This document shows, in pieces, positions 1 through 8,207 of a stretch of DNA of 64,000 nt (position 1 is the first letter of the stretch; each line of letters opens with the position of its first letter). A model generated the notes under the pieces. That model saw only the letters and a list, made by a program, of their open reading frames with translations, ran no database searches and was not told the origin of the DNA. This DNA is from DASQFI01 sp963780895 (GTDB taxonomy: Bacteria; Acidobacteriota; Vicinamibacteria; Vicinamibacterales; SCN-69-37), in assembly GCA_963780895.1 (NCBI GenBank), contig CAWAEG010000004.1, positions 44,804-108,803 on the forward strand, read 5' to 3'. The translations under genes were made by a program, and so were the position numbers.

Positions 1-1008
1 ATCGTTCCGATGATGTCCGGCCGAGGTCTGGGCCACACGGGCGGCACGCTCGACAAGCTCGAGGCCATCCCGGGATTCCGCACGCAGCTCACGCTCGAGG
101 AGATGCGCGAGGCGTTGCGGCGCACCGGCTGCGCGCTCATCGGACAGACCGATGAGATCGCGCCGGCCGATCGGCGGCTGTACGCGCTGCGCGACGTCAC
201 CGGGACGGTGGAAAGCATTCCGCTGATTTGCGGCTCGATCCTGAGCAAGAAGATCGCCGAGGGCATCGGCGCGCTCGTCCTCGACGTGAAGGTCGGCCGC
301 GGCGCCTTCATGAAAACGGAGGCTGATGCCCGCCAGCTGGCGACCTGGCTCGTGGGGATCGCCGAGCGCAACGGCGTCCGGACCGAAGCGCTGCTGACCG
401 CCATGGACGCGCCGCTCGGCCGCGCGATCGGCAACGCCAACGAAGTGATCGAGTCCATTGAGACCCTGAAAGGGCGAGGTCCGCAGGACGTCGAGGATCT
501 GTCCGTGCGGCTCGCGTCGCGCATGCTCGTGCTCGCCGGACGCGCCTCCGATGAACCCATTGCCGAGGCGCAGGTGAGGAAGGCCCTTTCGAGCGGCGCC
601 GGCCTCGAGAAGTTCCGCGACATCATCGCGGCGCAGGGCGGTGACCCGAACGTGATTGATGATTACGGCCGGCTCCCGGCCGCCGCGCACCGTGAGGAAT
701 GGCGGGCGCCGCGCGCCGGCGTCGTCTCGAGACTTGACGCGGAACTGCTGGGTCGAGCCGCCGTCGCCCTTGGCGCCGGACGGGATCGCGCGGATGCAGG
801 CGTCGATCCGTCGGCCGGCATCGACGTCATGGCGCCACCCGGGACGCGGGTTCGGGCAGGCGATCCGGTGCTGCTCCTCGCCTGCCACGATCGAGCACGG
901 GTGGGCGCCGCACGAACGCTCATCGACCAGGCGGTCGAGATCGGCGACGCGGCGCCGGCCGAGTCGCGGCTCGTCATCGATCGCATCGGCTCGGGGGCCG
1001 CGACATGA
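1..1008 (+). CDS. deoA: Pyrimidine-nucleoside (thymidine) phosphorylase, 5' end missing
   Basis: Phosphorolysis of thymidine, deoxyuridine or uridine to the free base and (deoxy)ribose-1-phosphate in cytosolic pyrimidine salvage. The frame is open from base 1, so the N-terminal roughly 100 residues of a usual 430-residue enzyme lie outside the window. The family signature SGRGLGHTGGTLDKLEAIPG is at the very start, followed by the KVGRGAFM segment and a C-terminal domain typical of PYNP. The next gene is a nucleoside transporter, then punA and cdd, which fits a nucleoside catabolism operon. Thymidine versus broad pyrimidine specificity cannot be decided from the sequence. Confidence 0.9.
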   Translation: MVPMMSGRGLGHTGGTLDKLEAIPGFRTQLTLEEMREALRRTGCALIGQTDEIAPADRRLYALRDVTGTVESIPLICGSILSKKIAEGIGALVLDVKVGRGAFMKTEADARQLATWLVGIAERNGVRTEALLTAMDAPLGRAIGNANEVIESIETLKGRGPQDVEDLSVRLASRMLVLAGRASDEPIAEAQVRKALSSGAGLEKFRDIIAAQGGDPNVIDDYGRLPAAAHREEWRAPRAGVVSRLDAELLGRAAVALGAGRDRADAGVDPSAGIDVMAPPGTRVRAGDPVLLLACHDRARVGAARTLIDQAVEIGDAAPAESRLVIDRIGSGAAT

Positions 1009-1065
1009 CCCGCCGTGTGCGCGCCCTCAGCGTCTCTCAGCCCCGGTAGCCTCACAGGAGCATCA

Positions 1066-2325
1066 ATGGCGCGTTTGCAGCCCATCATCGGTCTGATCCT
1101 CATCGGGCTCATCGCCTACACGTTGTCCTCGAACCGGAAGGCGATTCGCGTCCGGACGGTCGCGTGGGGCTTCGGGCTGCAGTTCCTGTTCGCGCTGATC
1201 GTCCTCAAGACCGCCATCGGCCAGCGCACGTTCGAAATCCTCGGCGACAAGATCCGGCAGCTCCTCGATTTCGCGTCCGTCGGCTCGTCGTTCGTCTTCG
1301 GTCCGATCGGCGACCGGCCGGTCTGGGCGCGCATCATGAACGAGGTCCTCGGGCCCGAGGGCGCGCGCTACGGCCTGATCTTCGCGTTCCAGATCGCGCC
1401 GACGATCATCTTCATCGCGGCGCTGTTCGCCATCCTCTATTACTTCGGCATCATGCAGCTCGTCGTCCGGCTGTTCGCGGTCGTGATGAACCGCGTGATG
1501 AAGGCGAGCGGCGCCGAGTCGCTGAACGTGGCGGCCAGCATCTTCATGGGACAGACCGAGGCGCCGCTCACCATCCGGCCGTACCTCCCGAAGATGACCG
1601 AGTCGGAGCTGATGACGGTGATGACGTCGGGCATGGCGCACATCTCGGGCGGCATCATGGCGGCCTACGTGGCGTTCGGCATCGAGCCCAAACATCTCCT
1701 CACGGCGGTCATCATGACGGCGCCCGGCACGTTGATGATGTCGAAGGTGTTCGTGCCCGAGACGGGGAAGCCGGAGACGCTCGGCACCGTCAAGCTGGAC
1801 ATGAAGCAGACGGACGTCAACGTGATCGACGCCGCCGGGCGCGGCACGGGCGAGGGCCTGCACCTCGCGATGAACGTGGTCGCGATGCTCATCTCGTTCG
1901 TCGCGCTCATTGCGTTGGCGAACGCGGTGATGGGCTGGCTCGGCGGATGGATTGGCATGCCCGATCTCAGCCTGCAGAGAGTCTTCGGCTGGGTGTTCGC
2001 GCCCGTCGCCTGGAGCCTCGGCGTCGCCTGGCGGGACGCGGGCGTCATCGGCAACCTGCTCGGCACGCGGATGGTCCTGAACGAGTTCATCGCCTTCGCG
2101 CAGCTCGGCCCGCTCAAGGACTCGCTCGATCCGCGGTCGTTCACGGTCGCCACGTTCGCGCTGTGCGGGTTCGCCAACTTCGCGTCCATCGGGATCCAGA
2201 TCGGAGGCATCGGCGCGCTGGTGCCCGAGCGCCGGCACGATCTCGCGCGCCTCGGATTCCGGGCGATGCTGGCGGGCACGTTGGCGAATTTCGTGTCGGC
2301 CTGCATTGCGGCGATGCTGTTGTGA
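1066..2325 (+). CDS. nupC: NupC/CNT family nucleoside transporter
   Basis: Inner-membrane concentrative nucleoside symporter of about 419 residues with many hydrophobic segments. CNT hallmarks are visible: a SLNVAASIFMGQTEAPL stretch near the middle, an NEF motif (RMVLNEFIAF) and GALVPERR near the end. The start at 1066 is preferred over an earlier in-frame ATG at 1015 because AGGAG lies at 1056-1060, five bases upstream, and the protein then begins with a transmembrane helix. It sits between two nucleoside phosphorylases and presumably feeds them with substrate. Confidence 0.93.
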   Translation: MARLQPIIGLILIGLIAYTLSSNRKAIRVRTVAWGFGLQFLFALIVLKTAIGQRTFEILGDKIRQLLDFASVGSSFVFGPIGDRPVWARIMNEVLGPEGARYGLIFAFQIAPTIIFIAALFAILYYFGIMQLVVRLFAVVMNRVMKASGAESLNVAASIFMGQTEAPLTIRPYLPKMTESELMTVMTSGMAHISGGIMAAYVAFGIEPKHLLTAVIMTAPGTLMMSKVFVPETGKPETLGTVKLDMKQTDVNVIDAAGRGTGEGLHLAMNVVAMLISFVALIALANAVMGWLGGWIGMPDLSLQRVFGWVFAPVAWSLGVAWRDAGVIGNLLGTRMVLNEFIAFAQLGPLKDSLDPRSFTVATFALCGFANFASIGIQIGGIGALVPERRHDLARLGFRAMLAGTLANFVSACIAAMLL

Positions 2326-2344
2326 AAAGTGTGGAGCGAAGAAA

Positions 2345-3175
2345 GTGACCAGTCAGTCGGCGCACTTCGACCGGGTCGAGGAGGCCGCGGCGTTCCTCCG
2401 GACGCAATTCGGCGATCCGCCGCAGATCGCGATCGTCCTCGGCTCAGGGCTCGGCGCGTTCGCGGAGAGCCTCGACACGCCGACCACGGTGCCGTACGGT
2501 GGGATACCGCACTGGCCGGCCTCGCGTGTGGTAGGCCATGCCGGAAGGCTCGTCGCGGGGACCGCTGCCGGGAAACGGGTTCTCGCGCTGTCGGGGCGCG
2601 TGCACTTCTACGAAGGGCACGACATGGCCACGGCGACGTTCGCGACGCGCGTCCTCGGCCGGCTCGGCGTGCAGACCCTCATCCTCACCAATGCCGCCGG
2701 CGGCATCAACCTGCGGTTCGGGCAGGGCGCGCTGATGGTGATCGACGATCACATCAATTTCCTGGGCACGAATCCGCTGATTGGTCCGAACGATGACCGA
2801 TTCGGGCTCCGGTTCCCGGACATGTCGGACACCTATTCGAAACGTCTGCGCGGCGTGGCCGACGACGCCGCGCGCGCGTCGGGTGTGGCCGTCGAGCACG
2901 GCGTCTACATCGCGGTCACCGGGCCGAGCTACGAAACGCCCGCCGAGATCCGCGCCTTTCGAACGCTGGGCGCCGACGCCGTCGGCATGTCGACGATCCC
3001 GGAAGCCATCGTCGCGCGTCACATGGGGATCGAGGTGCTCGGCATCTCGTGCATCTCGAACATGGCCGCCGGCATTCTGCCGCAGCCGGTGACGGCCGAA
3101 GAGGTCATCGAGACGACGAGCCGCGTCCGCGACCAGTTCATCGCGCTCCTGGAGGCGATCATTGGGCGACTCTGA
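2345..3175 (+). CDS. punA: Purine nucleoside phosphorylase (trimeric type)
   Basis: Phosphorolysis of (deoxy)guanosine and inosine to base and sugar phosphate. The trimeric PNP/MTAP family is recognised from VLGSGLG near the N-terminus, SGRVHFYEG, NAAGGIN, and the segment GPSYETPAEI...VGMSTIPE followed by ISCISNMAAG with the base-binding Asn. The GTG at 2345 is preferred as start: a purine-rich AGCGAAGAAAG precedes it and it removes a Cys-rich leader overlapping the transporter. Length is about 276 residues, normal for the family. Its end overlaps the cdd start. Confidence 0.92.
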   Translation: MTSQSAHFDRVEEAAAFLRTQFGDPPQIAIVLGSGLGAFAESLDTPTTVPYGGIPHWPASRVVGHAGRLVAGTAAGKRVLALSGRVHFYEGHDMATATFATRVLGRLGVQTLILTNAAGGINLRFGQGALMVIDDHINFLGTNPLIGPNDDRFGLRFPDMSDTYSKRLRGVADDAARASGVAVEHGVYIAVTGPSYETPAEIRAFRTLGADAVGMSTIPEAIVARHMGIEVLGISCISNMAAGILPQPVTAEEVIETTSRVRDQFIALLEAIIGRL

Positions 3176-3554
3176 TCAGCTTGTCGACGCCGCGCGGCGG
3201 GCGCGCGAACATGCCGTCGCGCCGTTTTCGGGCTTCAAGGTGGGCGCGGCGCTCCTCACCGCCGACGGCCGCGTCTACGGCGGCTGCAACGTCGAGAACG
3301 CGTCGTACGGCCTGACCGTCTGCGCCGAACGCGTCGCGCTTCTCAAAGCCCTCTCGGAGGGCGAGCGGGCCTTCACGATGATTGCGGTCGTCGCCGACAC
3401 GACCGATCCGACACCGCCGTGCGGCCCGTGCCGCCAGCTCCTCTGGGAGTACTGCGGCGACATTCCGGTCGTGCTGGCGAATCTGCGCGAAACGAAGGGC
3501 AGCCATCAGATGCGAGATCTGCTGCCGCTGCCGTTCGACGCGAGATTCTTGTGA
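3162..3554 (+). CDS. cdd: Cytidine deaminase
   Basis: Deaminates cytidine and deoxycytidine to uridine and deoxyuridine, feeding the pyrimidine phosphorylase encoded upstream. A 130-residue homotetramer-type CDA with the zinc and catalytic motifs CAE (in TVCAERVALLKA) and PCGPCRQ, plus the substrate motif CNVENASYG. Start is a TTG at 3162 inside the last codons of punA, with GGAGGCG at 3151-3157 as ribosome binding site; the 14-nt overlap suggests translational coupling. Confidence 0.93.
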   Translation: MGDSDQLVDAARRAREHAVAPFSGFKVGAALLTADGRVYGGCNVENASYGLTVCAERVALLKALSEGERAFTMIAVVADTTDPTPPCGPCRQLLWEYCGDIPVVLANLRETKGSHQMRDLLPLPFDARFL

Positions 3555-3572
3555 GCGATATGATCTTTTCCA

Positions 3573-4616
3573 ATGCTCCCAACCGTTGCGTTCGAGAACA
3601 ACGAAGTCGTCATGGTCGATCAGCGGAAGCTGCCCGGCCAGGAGGTCTACGTTCGCTGCAAGACCGCGCCTGAAGTCGCGCGCGCCATCAAGACGATGGT
3701 GATTCGCGGCGCGCCGGCGATTGGGGTGTCGGCCGCGATGGGCATCGCGCTCGGCATGCGCCGGAGCAAGGCGAGCGGCACGCGTCAGTTTGCCGTCGAG
3801 TTCAACAAGACGTGCGATCTGATGGCCGGCACGCGCCCGACCGCCGTGAACCTCTTCTGGGCCATCGATCGCATGAAACGGGTGTTTGCCGCCGGCGTGC
3901 AGGCCGGCCAGTCCGTCGACGAGCTCAAAGATCGGCTGGAGCAGGAATCGCGCGCGATTCACGACGAGGACATCGAAAGCTGCCGCGCGATGGGCCGGCA
4001 CGGCGCCGACGTCGTGCCGGATGGCGCACGCATTCTCACGCACTGCAACGCCGGGGCGCTCGCCACGGCCGGATACGGCACCGCGCTCGGCGTGATTCGA
4101 GCCGCGGCGGAGCGAGGCAAGGTGCGGCAGGTCTTCGCGGATGAAACGCGGCCGTTCCTCCAGGGCGCGCGGCTGACGGCGTGGGAGCTCGTGCGCGATC
4201 AAGTGCCGACGACGGTGATCACGGAAGGTATGGCGGGTCCGCTCATGCAGCGCGGTGACATCGACTTCGTCGTCGTCGGCGCGGACCGCATCGCGGCCAA
4301 CGGCGACGTCGCCAACAAGATCGGCACCTATACGGTCGCGATGATGGCCAACGCGCATCAGATTCCGTTCTACGTCGCCGCGCCGCTGTCCACGATCGAT
4401 CTGGCGACGGCAAGCGGCGTCGATATTCCGATCGAGCAGCGCAGCGCGCGCGAGCTCACGCACCTCGGCGCGACGCGCCTGACCCCCGAGGGCGCCTCGG
4501 TCTGGAACCCGGCGTTCGACGTCACGCCGGCGCGGCTCATCGCTGGCATCATCACGGAACGAGGCATCGTGCGGCCGCCGTACGACACGAGTCTCAAGAA
4601 ACTTTTCGAAACGTGA
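3573..4616 (+). CDS. mtnA: S-methyl-5-thioribose-1-phosphate isomerase
   Basis: Isomerises methylthioribose-1-phosphate to methylthioribulose-1-phosphate in the methionine salvage pathway. The 347-residue protein carries family motifs IRGAPAIGVSAAMG, TRPTAVNLFWAIDRM, the catalytic Cys in THCNAGALATAGYGTALG and the catalytic Asp in GADRIAANGDVANKIGTY. It follows cdd by 18 bp in the same operon-like run. MtnA-type paralogues can act on other sugar phosphates, including ribose-1-phosphate, so in this nucleoside-salvage context the true substrate may be wider; that part is inference. Confidence 0.9.
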   Translation: MLPTVAFENNEVVMVDQRKLPGQEVYVRCKTAPEVARAIKTMVIRGAPAIGVSAAMGIALGMRRSKASGTRQFAVEFNKTCDLMAGTRPTAVNLFWAIDRMKRVFAAGVQAGQSVDELKDRLEQESRAIHDEDIESCRAMGRHGADVVPDGARILTHCNAGALATAGYGTALGVIRAAAERGKVRQVFADETRPFLQGARLTAWELVRDQVPTTVITEGMAGPLMQRGDIDFVVVGADRIAANGDVANKIGTYTVAMMANAHQIPFYVAAPLSTIDLATASGVDIPIEQRSARELTHLGATRLTPEGASVWNPAFDVTPARLIAGIITERGIVRPPYDTSLKKLFET

Positions 4617-4680
4617 TGGCCAGGTCCCTTGTCTCCCGGGTCCGCTTCGGCCTTCGGCCCCTGGCCTTCGGACGTGCATC

Positions 4681-5811
4681 ATGAACGTCCTCGGCATCGA
4701 GACCTCCTGCGATGAGACAGCCGCCGCCGTCGTCTCCTCGACCGGCGACGACAGCCGGCCGTGGGTGACGAAGTCGAACGTCATCGCCTCGCAGGTTCAG
4801 ATTCACCGCGAGTGGGGTGGCGTCGTGCCGGAGATCGCGTCCCGTCAGCACGTCCGTGACATCTGCGGCGTCGTAGAGAAGGCGCTCGGCGATGCGGGTT
4901 CCAGCTGGGATTCGATCGATGCGATTGCGGTGACACAGGGCCCCGGTCTGGTGGGATCACTCCTCGTGGGCGTCGCGTTCGCGAAAGCCGCGGCCGCGAG
5001 GCTTGGCAAGCCGATCGTGGCCGTTCACCATCTGGCCGGCCACATCGAGTCGATTTTTCTGGAGCACGGCGCGATCCCGCTGCCCGCGGCCATTCTCGTC
5101 GTGTCCGGCGGCCATACGAGTCTCTATTTCGTTCCGCAGCCCGGCGTGTACCGGCTGGTCGGCCGCACCCGCGACGATGCGGCAGGCGAGGCGTACGACA
5201 AGGTCGCAAAGCTGCTCGGTCTGGGCTACCCCGGCGGACCGCCGATCGATCGGCTCGCGCGGGAAGGCAACGATCAGGCGGTCGATCTACCCAAGCCACG
5301 CTTCACGCATGCGGACCGGAATGCGCCGCCGCCTGATCTGATGTCGCGGCCGTTCCCACCCGCGTATGCGCACCTGGCCGAGTTCAGCTTCTCGGGACTC
5401 AAGACGGCCGTCGTGCGGCATCTGCAGGGACGGCAGGTCTCTGTGGCGTCCGGCCTCACGGTGCCGACCGACGCCGGCCCGCTGAACCGTCAGGAAGTGG
5501 CCGACTTCTGCGCGAGCTTCCAGCGCGTGGTCGTCAGTTCCCTGGTCGACAAGACGTTCGACGCCGCGCGTTGGCTCGGCGCTCGCAGCGTGGGCATGGC
5601 CGGCGGCGTCTCGGCCAACAGCCGGCTGCGCCAGGACGCGCTCGCGCGGGGCAATCGCGAGGGGCTTCCGGTCTTCGTGCCGTCGCTCACGCTCTCGACG
5701 GACAACGCGGCGATGATCGCCGCCGCCGGCCTGCGGAAACTCGAGCGCGGCGAGACGTCTTCGCTCGACTTCAACGCGTACGCGACGCTGCCGATTGAGG
5801 GGCGCAGATAG
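4681..5811 (+). CDS. tsaD: tRNA N6-adenosine threonylcarbamoyltransferase TsaD
   Basis: Transfers the threonylcarbamoyl group to A37 of ANN-decoding tRNAs (t6A synthesis) together with TsaB and TsaE, which are not in the window. The 376-residue protein starts with LGIETSCDETAAAVV, has the metal-binding HxxxH at H117/H121 (VHHLAGH), GGHTSLY, and AGEAYDKVAKLLGLGYPGG. The internal segment 190-260 is slightly expanded relative to short TsaD proteins. The 64-bp gap after mtnA contains no obvious terminator. Confidence 0.95.
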   Translation: MNVLGIETSCDETAAAVVSSTGDDSRPWVTKSNVIASQVQIHREWGGVVPEIASRQHVRDICGVVEKALGDAGSSWDSIDAIAVTQGPGLVGSLLVGVAFAKAAAARLGKPIVAVHHLAGHIESIFLEHGAIPLPAAILVVSGGHTSLYFVPQPGVYRLVGRTRDDAAGEAYDKVAKLLGLGYPGGPPIDRLAREGNDQAVDLPKPRFTHADRNAPPPDLMSRPFPPAYAHLAEFSFSGLKTAVVRHLQGRQVSVASGLTVPTDAGPLNRQEVADFCASFQRVVVSSLVDKTFDAARWLGARSVGMAGGVSANSRLRQDALARGNREGLPVFVPSLTLSTDNAAMIAAAGLRKLERGETSSLDFNAYATLPIEGRR

Positions 5812-5814
5812 ACA

Positions 5815-6228
5815 ATGATCGCCTTCACCCACTACCTGTGGTTCAACACGAAGAAACGTCAGGAGTTCATCCGCATCACGGATGACGTCGCGAAGGTCGT
5901 TCAGGAAAGCAAGGTGCAGGAAGGCATGGTGCTCGTCTCGGCCATGCACATCACCGCCGGCGTGTACGTGAACGACTGGGAAGACGGCCTCATCGACGAT
6001 TTCCAGAAATGGCTCGAGAAGCTCGCGCCGGCGGGCCTGCCGTATCGGCATCATCAGACCGGTGAAGACAACGCCGACGCGCACCTGAAACGCACGATCA
6101 TGGGCCACCAGGTCATCGTCCCCATCACCGCGGGCAAACTCGATCTCGGGCCCTGGGAGCAGATCTTCTACGCGGAGTTCGACGGCCAGCGGCGGAAGAG
6201 GGTGGTGGTGAAGGTGATGGGGGAGTGA
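5815..6228 (+). CDS. YjbQ/UPF0047 family protein
   Basis: A 137-residue member of the YjbQ (UPF0047, TIGR00149) family, small trimeric beta-proteins sometimes annotated as secondary thiamine-phosphate synthase; the physiological role is unsettled. Family features seen are the conserved SAMHITAGVYVND, the DNADAHLKRTIMGHQVIVPI block with conserved His and Asp, and the LGPWEQIFYAEFDG end. The start lies 3 bp after tsaD, so the two are almost certainly cotranscribed. The stop codon overlaps the GTG start of the next gene. Confidence 0.88.
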   Translation: MIAFTHYLWFNTKKRQEFIRITDDVAKVVQESKVQEGMVLVSAMHITAGVYVNDWEDGLIDDFQKWLEKLAPAGLPYRHHQTGEDNADAHLKRTIMGHQVIVPITAGKLDLGPWEQIFYAEFDGQRRKRVVVKVMGE

Positions 6229-7142
6229 GGAGCACCAATTACCCGATTCCCCAGATTACCCGATTGCCCGATGTCTCTCTCGATCCCCTCGATCTCGTCC
6301 GCGAGTTCTTTCAGGCGCTCAATCGCGCCGACCTCGATCGCGTGGCTACGCTCTATCACCCCGAGTGCATCGTCGAGCACGTCTTCACGAGGGACGGCGA
6401 TGTCTATCAGGGACGCGACGTCGTGGTTCGAAAGTGGGCGGACGAGTTCGCGCGGTACGTCGGAGCGCTCCAGAATGGCAGGCGGGTGGAGGTCGTGCGA
6501 GTGGCTGGGATAGAGACCGGGTGGGGCTGGGTGCGCGCGGATTGGTCGAGCGCCATCGCCGACCCGGCCGCGGACGGATCGCGCGTGGAGACGACGGGCT
6601 ATTCGTATTTCTGGCTCGAAGACGGGCTGATACGGCGGCATCGCAACGTCGGCGTGGAAACCGCGCAGGCTCCGGTTCGGTCCGTCGACAAACCTCACGC
6701 GACGCGACAGTACCCGACGAAGCCGGTGGTCGGCGTTGGCGCGGTCGTGATCGACGAGCGCAGGCGAATCGTGCTCGTGAAGCGCCGCTTCGAGCCGCTC
6801 GCGGGTCAATGGAGCTTGCCGGGCGGCGCGCTCGAGCTCGGCGAGACGCTCGAGGCGGGCGTCGCGCGGGAGATTCTCGAAGAGACCGGGCTCGTCGTCG
6901 ACGTCGGCCCGATGGTGGAAGCGTTCGATCGCATCCTGGTGGATGAGGCGGGCAAGGTCCGCTATCACTTCGTGCTCGTCGACTACCTGTGTAGGATCGT
7001 TGGCGGCGCCATGCAGGCAGGGTCCGACGTCGTCGATGTTCAATTCGCCGATCCGGGTGACCTCGGTTCGCTGCACGTCGCGGCGAAGGCGAGGGACGTC
7101 ATCGCGCGCGCTTTGGCCATGAGCGAAAGACAGACGTCATGA
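6225..7142 (+). CDS. NTF2-like (SnoaL) domain fused to a Nudix hydrolase
   Basis: A two-domain protein of about 305 residues. Residues 20-150 resemble a SnoaL/NTF2-like fold (LVREFFQALNRADLDRVATLYHPE...GYSYFWLEDGLIRRHRNV). Residues 165-300 form a Nudix hydrolase with a complete Nudix box at 200-222 (GALELGETLE...AREILEETG). Nudix enzymes hydrolyse nucleoside diphosphates linked to another moiety; the substrate here is unknown. The GTG at 6225 overlaps the preceding stop, but the first 15 codons consist of an AATTACCC/GATTCCCC repeat, so initiation at the in-frame TTG at 6264 is also possible. An ATG at 6271 is out of frame. Confidence 0.8.
   Translation: MRSTNYPIPQITRLPDVSLDPLDLVREFFQALNRADLDRVATLYHPECIVEHVFTRDGDVYQGRDVVVRKWADEFARYVGALQNGRRVEVVRVAGIETGWGWVRADWSSAIADPAADGSRVETTGYSYFWLEDGLIRRHRNVGVETAQAPVRSVDKPHATRQYPTKPVVGVGAVVIDERRRIVLVKRRFEPLAGQWSLPGGALELGETLEAGVAREILEETGLVVDVGPMVEAFDRILVDEAGKVRYHFVLVDYLCRIVGGAMQAGSDVVDVQFADPGDLGSLHVAAKARDVIARALAMSERQTS
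6236..6272 (+). repeat. AATTACCC/GATTCCC short-unit repeat array at gene start
   Basis: An imperfect array of 8-9-nt units (AATTACCCG, ATTCCCCAG, ATTACCCG, ATTGCCCG) ending in GATG. It matches arrays at 8859, 29184 and 29902 that sit immediately before start codons. Here it is inside the apparent N-terminus of the NTF2-Nudix gene. Confidence 0.75.
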
Positions 7143-7927
7143 GCCACGCCGCGCGGGTGTTCGCCGTTGCGTTGGTGCTCCTTGCGCCGGGGCGGCTTCA
7201 GACGTCGCCGGCGCTCAAGTTCACGCTGCACATCGACCTCATCCAATCGGAAGGCTCGGCTCCCAACGACCTGGCGAAGCTCGTTGCCCAGCTCGCCAGC
7301 CAGGCCGTGCCGCCAGGCGGCGTCGATCAGACGGTCATCGTCAGCGAGACCGCGACGCGAATGGAGCAGCATCAGGCGTTCGTCGGCATGCCGGCCGGCA
7401 TCGTGACGCTGTTCCGCGACGATGGCGAATACGGCTTCGATCCATCCGCGAGGACATTCTGGAAGGAACCCGCGCGGCTCTCGGCTGAGGAGATCTCGGG
7501 CATGCTCGCGGCCAAACCCGAGATCAAGGTGGACAAGACGGGAACGTTCGAGACGATCGACGGCCGGCGCGCCGAACGCATCACGACAACCCTGGCCGTT
7601 CCGGCGGACGTCGTCTCGGCTCCGGTTCCGGGACTGCCTCCAAACCTCGTCGTCACGATCGACGCGTGGGTGACCGACGCAGTGAAGGTTCCTGGCAACC
7701 GCGGCGTTCCGGTGATCGATCAGAAGATCCTGGCGCAGCTCGGCCTCGGACACCTGAAGCAATTCACCGATGACCGCTTTCTCGTCAAGGCCGCCGTGCG
7801 CCTGAACTTCGTGAGTGGGATCGAGATGGTCATGACCGTCAAAGACGTCGCGCAGGTGCAGACGCCGGCCAGCACGTTCGAAATTCCAGCAGGGTACAAG
7901 GAAGTGCGGGCGCCGTCCGGCCGGTGA
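7139..7927 (+). CDS. Secreted protein of unknown function
   Basis: A 262-residue protein with an N-terminal hydrophobic segment (residues 4-16, AARVFAVALVLLAPG) that looks like a signal peptide, followed by a soluble, beta-rich sequence without cysteine pairs or recognisable catalytic motifs. A motif such as TRMEQHQAFVGMPAGIVTLFRDDGEYGFDPSARTFW is reminiscent of lipoprotein-carrier-like or DUF4412-like proteins that record a model of a substance in the envelope, but I cannot assign a family. ATG overlaps the preceding TGA by ATGA, indicating coupling to the Nudix gene. Confidence 0.7.
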   Translation: MSHAARVFAVALVLLAPGRLQTSPALKFTLHIDLIQSEGSAPNDLAKLVAQLASQAVPPGGVDQTVIVSETATRMEQHQAFVGMPAGIVTLFRDDGEYGFDPSARTFWKEPARLSAEEISGMLAAKPEIKVDKTGTFETIDGRRAERITTTLAVPADVVSAPVPGLPPNLVVTIDAWVTDAVKVPGNRGVPVIDQKILAQLGLGHLKQFTDDRFLVKAAVRLNFVSGIEMVMTVKDVAQVQTPASTFEIPAGYKEVRAPSGR

Positions 7928-7946
7928 GCGCGAATGAGCGTGCCAG

Positions 7947-8110
7947 CGTTTTGCAGATCTGTGTCGCGTGTTCCGGCGCCCGACCTTTGCGAGCGCCGCG
8001 AGGCACGCCCTTGGCCCGCCGTAGCTTCAGCGGAGGCGGCCAATCACACTGCCTTGCGGCAAGCGGCGAGCGGGAGGGCGCCGGAACACGCGATACAGAT
8101 CTGCAAAACG
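7947..8110. repeat. Long palindromic dispersed element, copy 1
   Basis: Outer arms 7947-7981 and 8076-8110 are 35 nt each and complementary with a single mismatch. The interior (gacctttgcgagcgccgcga ... tgccttgcggcaagcggcga) also folds back. The same element occurs inverted at 62409-62541, where interior blocks are nearly identical but the arms carry six base changes that are compensated on the other arm. This copy holds about 31 extra bases (around 8006-8037) containing a smaller hairpin (GCCCGCCGTAGC/GCGGAGGCGG). No reading frame of note lies inside. Confidence 0.85.
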
Positions 8111-8128
8111 ATCTGTGAGTGAGCGTGT

Positions 8129-8160
8129 GGGGGCCCGCCTTCGCCAAAGGCTACGGCGGG
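8129..8160. repeat. Small REP-like hairpin CGCCTTCGCCAAAGGCTACGGCG
   Basis: A short imperfect palindrome (CCCGCC...GGCGGG arms) in the leader of the HD hydrolase gene. Close relatives are the insertion inside the palindrome at about 8010-8040 and the sequence at 46698-46725 (CGCCTCCGCCAAGGCTGCGG). It looks like a dispersed REP-type unit rather than a terminator, since no T run follows. Confidence 0.55.
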
Positions 8161-8207
8161 GCAGGCCGCGGGGCGACGCCGCCGGACAAGAAACAAGGAG
8201 GGTCATC

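Noticed and set aside
3159..4784. 541-codon minus-strand frame over cdd, mtnA and the tsaD start
   Set aside because: It covers three well-supported genes and has an Arg-rich, motif-free translation.
6271..6513. ATG directly after the repeat array as start of the NTF2-Nudix protein
   Set aside because: It is out of frame with the NTF2 and Nudix domains.
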